A stretch of DNA of 64,000 nucleotides from JAGOBP01 sp964550855 (GTDB taxonomy: Bacteria; Chloroflexota; Anaerolineae; Fen-1058): assembly GCA_964550855.1 (NCBI GenBank), contig CAZKBQ010000014.1, positions 21,320 through 85,319 of the forward strand. The letters are read 5' to 3'. The notes under the pieces are model-generated. The model was not told the origin of the DNA and ran no database searches. It saw only the letters and a list, made by a program, of their open reading frames with translations. Below, piece after piece: positions 58,184 through 64,000 of the stretch. Position 1 is the stretch's first letter; each line of letters opens with the position of its first letter. A program made the translations under genes and the position numbers.

Positions 58184-60596
58184 CTGGTTGAATGCTATCT
58201 GGGCCAAGAGCGCGGAAAAAGGCGCGGGCGGCCAGCCGGAGACTTTGGCCGAGCACACGTGGCAAGTGCTCACCAGACTGGCCGAGACAATCCGGCTCCG
58301 CCCCGCCTTGCCCGCCCAGGTCGGTGTACCGCGCCTGTGGCACACCCTCTTCTGGGCGGCGCTTCTGCACGACTTTGGCAAAGCCGCAGTCGGCTTTCAG
58401 GCGCGCCTGCGTCCCGGCGGCGAGAAGTGGCAGCATCGTCACGAAGTGTTGTCCCTGGCCTTTGTCGATTGGATTGCTGCGGCTTTCGCAGAAGAAGAAC
58501 AACGCTGGTTGGTGGCTGCTATCGTGTCGCATCACCGCGATGAAGAAGACATCCAGCAATTGTATAACTCAATTGGCGACCGTGATGATAGCAGCCTGGT
58601 CAAGCTGGTCGGTGAACTGGACGCCGCCACCCTCCATGGCCTGTGGCGTTGGCTGGCTGAGTGCGCCTCAACCTGGATCGAGGCGCTGGGTTTGAGCGAC
58701 GCCGGAATTAGTGTGCCTGATCTGCCGGCTGAAGATGAAGCAGTGCGGCAAATCCAGACTACGGGCGCGGCCAACATCCGCAAGTGGTTGAAGAGCTATC
58801 ATCGCTGGGTGGATCGCACGCTCAATCGAACGGATGAGGCGGCGCTTCTGATTGGCACGCTTTTATTGCGCGGCCACTTGATCGCCGCCGATCACATGGC
58901 CTCCGCGCACGTGGGCGAACTGCCGCCGTCACAGCTGGCCGGGCCTGAGCGCCTGCTGACCGGTTGGAAACTGACCACCGATCAACTTTACCCTCATCAG
59001 CGCGAGAGTCTGCAGACGAAAGGTTCGGCGGTTTTGATGGCCCCGACCGGCAGCGGCAAGACTGAAGCCGCGCTGCTCTGGGCGGTGGCGCAGGCACAGC
59101 CTGACCGGCCGGTGCCGCGCCTGTATTATGCCCTGCCGTTTCAAGCCAGCCTGAACGCGATGTTGTTTCGCTTGCGGGACGATGAGACGGATGAACGCGG
59201 CGAGATCGTGCGCGCCGCACCATTCCCCAATCAAGTAGGGTTGGAACACAGCCGCAGCACATTGGCGCTGTATCGCAAATTGCTGGAAGACGATTACTCG
59301 CCGCAGCAAGCCGCTCGAGAAGCAAAGTGGCGCAAGAACCTGGCCCAGCTCAATTACTATCCGGTGCGTGTCCTCAGTCCGTATCAACTGCTCAAAGCGC
59401 CATACCGCCTGAAGGGCTACGAAACGCTATTGACCGACTGCTTTGAAGCGACCTTCATCTTTGACGAGATACACGCCTACGAGCCACAACGCCTGGCGAA
59501 AATTCTGGCCACCATCCAATACCTGCGCGAAAACTATGCGGCGCGGTTTTTTGTCATGTCGGCCACGCTGCCCAAGCTGTTGCGCGATCGGCTGACTGAA
59601 GCTCTGGGTGAACATCGGTTGATCACGGCCGCCGACAAAACCTATGCCGACTTTCGCCGCCATGCATTGATTCTGAAAGACGGCGATTTGACCGACGAAG
59701 CCAACATGGCCCAGATTGCACAAGCGGCGGCCAGTGGCCAGGCCGTGTTGGTGTGCTGCAATACGGTGGCGCGGGCACAGGACGCGCGCATGAAATTGAT
59801 GACGCACCTGGCGCGATTGAAGGCCGCTATCACGGTTGAGTTGCTGCACGGCCGCTTTAATGCGCGCGATCGTTTGAAGAAAGAAGACCTGGTGCGCGCC
59901 GCTACCGGCTCACGCTCCACCCGACGCATCCGCGAAGGCTTTATTCTGGTGGCGACGCAGGTCGTGGAAGTGAGTCTCGATATCGATCTCGACGTGATCT
60001 ACACCGATCCCGCGCCATTGGATGCCCTGCTGCAACGCTTCGGGCGCGTCAATCGCCGCCGGCTCAGAGACGTTGCTCCGGTCTACGTCTTTCGTGAACC
60101 TGTGCCAACCAAGCCGCGCCCCTATGATCCGGTCTTGATTCAGGCCGCGTTGCGCGTGTTGGAAAAGAATGCCGGCCGCTTGATTGATGAAGCGCAAGTC
60201 TCGGCGTGGCTCGACGAGGTGTACGCTGATCCGGATATTGTCAGTCGCTGGCTGGCTGAGTATCAATCGGCCTTTACCGACTTTGTGGATGGCCCTCTGG
60301 CTCACTTGCGCGCTTTTCAATCGGACGCTCAATTAGAAAAGGAATTTTACAAAGCCTTTGACAGCGTGGACGTATTGCCGTCTCAACTGGCCGATGAATA
60401 TGATCGGCTGTTGGTGGACAACCCGCTTGACGCCAGTCAATTGTTGGTGTCGATTCGCTGGCAGCATTACGCCATGCTAAGCAACAAGGGACTGGCCGGG
60501 CCGTCCGATGAACGACGCAAGATTATCTACGCTCACTACGATGATCAAATCGGCCTGGACTTCAATCGCGACGTGCGCGACGAGGAAGACTTTTGA
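58158..60596 (+). CDS. cas3: Cas3 HD nuclease-helicase
   Basis: 812 residues. The N-terminal HD nuclease has His33 (AEHTWQ), His71-Asp72 with Lys75 (LLHDFGKA), His93/His95 and His125-His126 (SHHRDE), all as needed for ssDNA cleavage. The SF2 helicase part has Walker A APTGSGKTE (295-303), DEIH (436-439), SAT (468-470), and motif VI QRFGRVNRR. No residue is missing, so it should be a functional effector of the I-B module. It overlaps cas5 by 26 bases and is separated from cas6 by a small hairpin. Confidence 0.95.
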   Translation: MTTPRVWPDWLNAIWAKSAEKGAGGQPETLAEHTWQVLTRLAETIRLRPALPAQVGVPRLWHTLFWAALLHDFGKAAVGFQARLRPGGEKWQHRHEVLSLAFVDWIAAAFAEEEQRWLVAAIVSHHRDEEDIQQLYNSIGDRDDSSLVKLVGELDAATLHGLWRWLAECASTWIEALGLSDAGISVPDLPAEDEAVRQIQTTGAANIRKWLKSYHRWVDRTLNRTDEAALLIGTLLLRGHLIAADHMASAHVGELPPSQLAGPERLLTGWKLTTDQLYPHQRESLQTKGSAVLMAPTGSGKTEAALLWAVAQAQPDRPVPRLYYALPFQASLNAMLFRLRDDETDERGEIVRAAPFPNQVGLEHSRSTLALYRKLLEDDYSPQQAAREAKWRKNLAQLNYYPVRVLSPYQLLKAPYRLKGYETLLTDCFEATFIFDEIHAYEPQRLAKILATIQYLRENYAARFFVMSATLPKLLRDRLTEALGEHRLITAADKTYADFRRHALILKDGDLTDEANMAQIAQAAASGQAVLVCCNTVARAQDARMKLMTHLARLKAAITVELLHGRFNARDRLKKEDLVRAATGSRSTRRIREGFILVATQVVEVSLDIDLDVIYTDPAPLDALLQRFGRVNRRRLRDVAPVYVFREPVPTKPRPYDPVLIQAALRVLEKNAGRLIDEAQVSAWLDEVYADPDIVSRWLAEYQSAFTDFVDGPLAHLRAFQSDAQLEKEFYKAFDSVDVLPSQLADEYDRLLVDNPLDASQLLVSIRWQHYAMLSNKGLAGPSDERRKIIYAHYDDQIGLDFNRDVRDEEDF

Positions 60597-60600
60597 ACCA

Positions 60601-60626
60601 CCGGACAGGCCCGCGGGTTTGTCCGG
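60601..60626 (+). promoter_or_regulatory. hairpin between cas3 and cas6
   Basis: CCGGACA (60601-60607) pairs with TGTCCGG (60620-60626) around a GC-rich core that can pair further. No T-run follows. It starts 4 bases after the cas3 stop. Confidence 0.5.
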
Positions 60627-60648
60627 ACATCGAGCCGTGGAGTACACC

Positions 60649-61665
60649 ATGTTCACCCTGACCGCCCTACCCTTGCGCTTCACCTGCGAAGCGCTGACGC
60701 CCCTCCGTCTAAACGGCTACAACGCCGGGTCGAATCTGCGCGGCGCGCTGGGCAATGTGATGCGGCGGGCCTACTGCCCGGAGGCTAATCATTACTCCGC
60801 GAGGAATTTACACTCGACCGGCAGCACTCGCCAGCCGGATCCGCAGCACGCAGCGACTTGTCCGGTGTGCTGGCTGCTGGCCGCCAACGAGCATCCCGGC
60901 GAGGAGCGGCGCGGCTATGCGTTGGTGCCCCCACCCGGCCCCTCCCTCGTCAAAACAGGGGAGGGTGAAAGGGAGGGGGTGTACCAACCCGGCCAACGCT
61001 TCGACTTTGGCCTGACGTTGTTTGGCGACGCACTGCGCTTTCTGCCGTACTTCATCCTGGCCGTGCCGGAGATGGGGCGCAATGGCGTGGGGCCGGGACG
61101 CGGGCAATTTACCGTGCGATCGGTGACGGCGGTTGATCCACTGGAACACCACGATCAAGTTGTGCTGGCCGAAGGCGAGACGCTGGTGCGCGTGCCCGAT
61201 CGGCTGATCACACCTGAACGGGTGCAGCAGGCAGCCGATCGGCGTGTGCCAGCCGATCGGCTGCAGCTGACCTTTCACACGCCCGTGCGACTCATTCAGG
61301 ACAGGCAGCTGGTGAAATCGCCCGATTTCGGCGTGCTGTTCCAACGACTGTTGGAGCGACTGGACGAGCTAAATCAGCAATACGGCGGTGGCAGCGGTCG
61401 GCCGGCCGCCGAGGTGCAGGCGTTGCAATCACTGGCCAATCAGGTGCGGCTGACGGAGTCGCACACGGACTGGATCGAGTTGAAGAGCGGCTCCACGCGC
61501 AGCGGCAAAGTGACATGGCTCAGCGGGTTTGTGGGCACAGCCGAGTACACCGCGCCGCCTGCAGTGTGGGGAGAGCTGCTGCCGTGGCTGCAGTGGGGGC
61601 AGGTGACGCAGGTGGGTAAAGATGTGGTGAAGGGCAATGGGGTGTATGAGATCACGGGCCAATGA
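60649..61665 (+). CDS. cas6: Cas6 family crRNA-processing endoribonuclease
   Basis: 338 residues. It belongs to the larger Cas6 group with a C-terminal Cas6_C-type domain: LRFTCEALTPLRLNGYNAGSNLRGALG and ATCPVCWLLAANE at the N-terminal part, QRFDFGLTLFGDALRFLPY in the middle, RLQLTFHTPVRLI for the second RAMP domain, and the C-terminal Gly-containing stretch WLSGFVGTAEY with GQVTQVGKDVVKGNGVYEI. It should cut the precursor RNA for both modules, since it is the only such gene here. A GC-rich palindromic stretch at 60939-60978 is read in frame. GTGGAG precedes the ATG. Confidence 0.87.
   Translation: MFTLTALPLRFTCEALTPLRLNGYNAGSNLRGALGNVMRRAYCPEANHYSARNLHSTGSTRQPDPQHAATCPVCWLLAANEHPGEERRGYALVPPPGPSLVKTGEGEREGVYQPGQRFDFGLTLFGDALRFLPYFILAVPEMGRNGVGPGRGQFTVRSVTAVDPLEHHDQVVLAEGETLVRVPDRLITPERVQQAADRRVPADRLQLTFHTPVRLIQDRQLVKSPDFGVLFQRLLERLDELNQQYGGGSGRPAAEVQALQSLANQVRLTESHTDWIELKSGSTRSGKVTWLSGFVGTAEYTAPPAVWGELLPWLQWGQVTQVGKDVVKGNGVYEITGQ
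60939..60978. repeat. palindromic GC-rich stretch inside cas6
   Basis: CCCCTCCCT (60939-60947) has its exact complement at 60970-60978, with an additional AGGGGAGGG between. It looks like a dispersed intergenic palindrome taken into the reading frame, giving Lys/Glu/Gly-rich residues (about 97-111) that break the RAMP domain's normal pattern. Confidence 0.6.
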
Positions 61666-61727
61666 CAAGCGGCCAGATTGCAGCCTGCCGCCTGCGTCTT
61701 GCAGCCTGATCAATCACTGAGGTTCTC

Positions 61728-62786
61728 ATGACGATTACACAGCATCTCATCGTGGAAGAATACGGCGCGTTCATCAGCAAGCACAGCGAGCGCCTCATCG
61801 TCAAGCGCAAGGACGAGAAGATCGCGCAGGCGCCGCTGCTGCACCTGGAGTCGGTGTTGATTGCCAGCCAGGGTGTGAGCATCAGCGCGGATGCGATTCG
61901 GGAGTGTACCGAGCGCGGCATCCCCATTCATTTTGTATCGGGGACGGGCACGCCCTATGCCAGCTTGTACAGCGCGGGACTGACGGGGACGGTGCAGACC
62001 CGACGGGCACAGCTGGCGGCGATGAACGATCGGCGGGGCCTGCAGGCGGCCATCGCTTTTGTCAGCGGCAAAATTCAGAATCAGGCCAACCTGTTGAAGT
62101 ACATGGGCAAATACCGCAAGGAAGCGGCGCCGGAGGTGTATGAGGAACTGCGCCAGGCAGCCGATGACGTGTATGCTCACCTGGGTGAGATCGATCAGAT
62201 TCAGCGGTATCCCGAAGTGCGCGAGGAAGGCACCGCCACAATTGACGATCTGCGCGGCGAATTGTTGAGCATTGAGGGCCGCGCGGCGCAGGCTTACTGG
62301 GGCGCGCTCAAGCTGGTGCTGCCGGCAGACTGCCAGTGGCCGGGGCGGCGTGGGCGCGGCGCGTCGGACGTGATTAACAGCGCGTTGAACTACGGCTATG
62401 GTGTGTTGTACGGGCAGATTGAGCGAGCGCTGGTGCTGGCGGGACTTGACCCCTACGCGGGCTTCATGCATGTGGATCGGCCGGGCAAGCCCAGCTTGAC
62501 GTTGGACTTCATTGAAGAGTTTCGCCAGCCGGTGGTCGATCGCACGGTGATCGGTCTGGCCAATAAAGGGGTGAAGTTCGATCGGGAGCCGGACGGGCGC
62601 GGGCGCTTTACCAAAGAAACGAGCCACCTGCTGGCAAGCCGGATCCTCGATCGGCTGGAGGGCACCGAGCCGTACGCCCAGAAGAAATATCCGCTGCGGG
62701 TCATCATTCAGCAGCAAGCGCGCCATCTGGCAACGTTTTTGCGGGGCGAACGGGTGGAGTATCGGCCATTTGCGGCGACGTGGTGA
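61728..62786 (+). CDS. cas1: Cas1 integrase
   Basis: 352 residues. The catalytic triad is intact: Glu183 (LLSIEGRAAQAYW), His248 (GFMHVDRPGKPSL), and the acidic pair Asp260/Glu263 (LDFIEEFRQPVVD). N-terminal beta-sandwich and C-terminal helical domain have normal lengths. With Cas2 and Cas4 it inserts new spacers at the array 1.1 kb downstream. It is 62 bases after cas6 and is the only integrase in the window, so it serves both modules. Confidence 0.97.
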   Translation: MTITQHLIVEEYGAFISKHSERLIVKRKDEKIAQAPLLHLESVLIASQGVSISADAIRECTERGIPIHFVSGTGTPYASLYSAGLTGTVQTRRAQLAAMNDRRGLQAAIAFVSGKIQNQANLLKYMGKYRKEAAPEVYEELRQAADDVYAHLGEIDQIQRYPEVREEGTATIDDLRGELLSIEGRAAQAYWGALKLVLPADCQWPGRRGRGASDVINSALNYGYGVLYGQIERALVLAGLDPYAGFMHVDRPGKPSLTLDFIEEFRQPVVDRTVIGLANKGVKFDREPDGRGRFTKETSHLLASRILDRLEGTEPYAQKKYPLRVIIQQQARHLATFLRGERVEYRPFAATW

Positions 62787-62848
62787 CGCTCACCCCGGCT
62801 TCTGGCTGATGGCACTCTGCGCTGGCCGGCGAGGAAAGGAGGCGGGTT

Positions 62849-63148
62849 GTGCAATGTCTGGTGGTGTACGATATTGTGGATGACGGCAAGCGCGCCAAGA
62901 TTGCGGATGTGTGCCTGGACTACGGTCTGGACCGGATTCAATATTCGGCGTTTTTGGGGCCGCTGTTGCCGACGCATCAAGAGGAGTTGATGCTGAAGAT
63001 CAAGCAGGTGCTGGGCAAGCGGCCGGGCAATGTGCAGCTGTTTCCGTTGTGCGACAGCGACTGGGCCAAACGCCGGGTGCTGGTGCAGATGGACGGGCAG
63101 GCCGCCGGGCAGCGGGCGGCGGAGGGAACGGGCGACGATGCTGGATGA
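62849..63148 (+). CDS. cas2: Cas2
   Basis: 99 residues, starting at a GTG after AGGAGG. The ferredoxin-like fold is clear: CLVVYDIVDDGKRAKIADVC with the conserved Asp at the end of strand 1, YGLDRIQYSAFLGPLL, and VQLFPLCDSDWAKRRVLVQM. It is the structural partner of Cas1. The C-terminal tail (GQAAGQRAAEGTGDDAG) is a little longer than usual, and overlaps cas4 by 11 bases. Confidence 0.95.
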   Translation: MQCLVVYDIVDDGKRAKIADVCLDYGLDRIQYSAFLGPLLPTHQEELMLKIKQVLGKRPGNVQLFPLCDSDWAKRRVLVQMDGQAAGQRAAEGTGDDAG

Positions 63149-63728
63149 TACGTTGACGATGCCATTTATGGTGACCGATCTAAAGCAGTGGGTGTACTGC
63201 CCGCGTGTGTTGTACTATCAGGTGTGTCTGCCCGATGTGCGGCCGGTGACGTACAAGATGCAGCACGGGCTGGAGGCGGGCCAGGCGGAGGAAGGGCGCG
63301 AGGAGCGACGGTCGCTGCGCACCTATGGTCTGGTGGAGGGCCAGCGCGAGTTCAACGTGCCACTGGCGTCCGAGCGGCTGGGATTGCGCGGCGAAGCCGA
63401 TCTGGTGATTACCACGCCCGATGAGGTGATCCCGGTGGACTACAAATTCTCAAGCATCGACGGGCCGCACTTCAAGATGCAATTGGCGGCCTACGGGCTG
63501 CTGTTGGAGGACAATCGCGGCTGCGTGGTGAAGCGGGGGTTCATTTATCTGATCCCCGAACGGCGGGCGGAGCCGGTGCCGATTGATAGACGGCTGCGCA
63601 GCCGGACGCTGGCCGCGCTGGAGGCGATGCGTCGGATGCTGGATACCGAGCAAATGCCCGCCCCGGCCGACTCGCCTCGCAAATGTGTGGCCTGCGAGTT
63701 CCGACGGTTCTGCAATGACGTGCTGTGA
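63138..63728 (+). CDS. cas4: Cas4 exonuclease
   Basis: 196 residues. A RecB-like nuclease with an iron-sulfur cluster: Cys21 (VYCPRVLYY) and Cys183, Cys186 and Cys192 (RKCVACEFRRFC) form the four ligands, and Asp88, Asp101 and Lys103 (EADLVI, PVDYKFS) the nuclease site. Cas4 trims prespacers and sets PAM orientation. The ATG at 63138 is chosen because the family starts here and GGAGGG lies upstream. It is the last cas gene before the leader. Confidence 0.95.
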   Translation: MLDDTLTMPFMVTDLKQWVYCPRVLYYQVCLPDVRPVTYKMQHGLEAGQAEEGREERRSLRTYGLVEGQREFNVPLASERLGLRGEADLVITTPDEVIPVDYKFSSIDGPHFKMQLAAYGLLLEDNRGCVVKRGFIYLIPERRAEPVPIDRRLRSRTLAALEAMRRMLDTEQMPAPADSPRKCVACEFRRFCNDVL

Positions 63729-63920
63729 GCGGCCTTCACTCGGGGAAGCGGCTCGCAAATGAGGCCGGTTTTGGCGCAAAAACGGTTTTTCGAGCAAATG
63801 CCACGGCGGCTTGATCCGGCCCGGTGGGCTGGTCGGAAAAATCTTCACAGCAAGCCCGGAGCGGCGTTAAATGAGCAGCGGGCGGTACTTTCCGCCTCTT
63901 TTTTGCGGGAAACATAGGCG
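63729..63920 (+). promoter_or_regulatory. CRISPR leader region
   Basis: 192 bases between cas4 and the first repeat, with no open frame of interest. It holds A/T-richer stretches (63774-63797, 63897-63917) and a terminator-like hairpin at 63881-63904. By position it is the leader from which the array is transcribed and at which new spacers enter. Confidence 0.6.
63881..63904 (+). terminator. terminator-like hairpin just before the array
   Basis: GGCGG (63881-63885) pairs with CCGCC (63892-63896) around a 6-base loop and is followed by TCTTTTTT. It probably ends cas operon transcription 17 bases before the first repeat, or lies inside the leader. Confidence 0.6.
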
Positions 63921-64000
63921 GTTGAAGCGAAGTCGATCCGATTGCGGATACTGAAAGGTATCCGCTGTGGCTGTGTCGGAGCGGCGACACTAGTTGAAGC
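63921..64000 (+). CRISPR. start of a CRISPR array (first repeat, first spacer, start of second repeat)
   Basis: A 37-base candidate repeat at 63921-63957 starts with GTTGAAGC and ends with ACTGAAAG, the type of 8-base 3' end that becomes a crRNA 5' tag. It holds a short stem (ATCCG at 63936-63940 with CGGAT at 63945-63949). A 35-base spacer (63958-63992) follows, and GTTGAAGC appears again at 63993-64000 exactly where the next repeat should begin. Only 8 bases of that second repeat lie inside the window, so the array is inferred from these bases, the spacing and its place right after cas4. Confidence 0.75.

Noticed and set aside
61679..61708. Direct repeat TTGCAGCCTG between cas6 and cas1 as a short CRISPR unit
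   Set aside because: Only two copies of 10 bases with an 11-base spacing; no array structure.

Overview
The window is GC-rich bacterial chromosome of about 64 kb, almost fully coding, with genes on both strands in short operons. Gene content points to Chloroflexota (Anaerolineae- or Caldilineae-like). The evidence is an mreB-mreC-mreD-PBP2 cluster followed by a DUF2723 membrane protein, many conserved hypotheticals of the type seen in that phylum, a WD40 protein behind a zinc ribbon, weak -35 but good -10 boxes, and 7-bp tandem repeats between genes. This assignment is an inference; no rRNA or tRNA gene is present to confirm it.

Region 1 (1-23.9 kb) is housekeeping and metabolism: a dNTPase, proline dehydrogenase, a pteridine-reductase-like SDR lacking its catalytic Tyr, two DinB proteins with DUF983 and YbeD, an aldo/keto reductase, two molybdopterin MoeA proteins (one with a substrate-binding domain), a rhodanese, a glycosyltransferase, and the minus-strand cell-shape operon mreB-mreC-mreD-mrdA plus a DUF2723 protein.

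Region 2 (24-41.5 kb) is transport and accessory: a polar amino-acid ABC transporter, an IclR regulator, an M32 carboxypeptidase, P1 and M28 peptidases, a cyclophilin, an unusual secreted barrel-esterase fusion, a WD40 protein, cytochrome c proteins and a GNAT enzyme. Heptanucleotide tandem arrays sit in many gaps here and one 262-bp MITE-like element is inserted in such an array.

Region 3 (42-64 kb) is a large composite CRISPR-Cas locus, all on the plus strand. It opens with a WYL regulator and a CARF protein fused to a LuxR-type helix-turn-helix. A CARF/nuclease-fold protein with a degenerate active site follows. Then comes a type III-D effector module: HD-less Cas10, Cas7, Csx10, a double Cas7, Csx19, and a TIGR03986-type Cas7 with an OB-fold-like tail. 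A second CARF/PD-(D/E)xK nuclease with intact residues overlaps a Csx15 ring nuclease. A type I-B module follows directly (Cas8b/Cst1-like, Cas7, Cas5, Cas3, Cas6, Cas1, Cas2, Cas4), then a leader and the first unit of a CRISPR array that runs off the right edge.

The likely logic is as follows. Cas6, Cas1, Cas2 and Cas4 of the I-B part serve both interference modules. The III-D Cas10 makes cyclic oligoadenylate on target RNA binding. That signal would be read by up to three CARF proteins (one nuclease, one probably altered nuclease, one transcription factor) and removed by Csx15. The III-D part looks less GC-rich than its flanks, which suggests it was acquired as a cassette.
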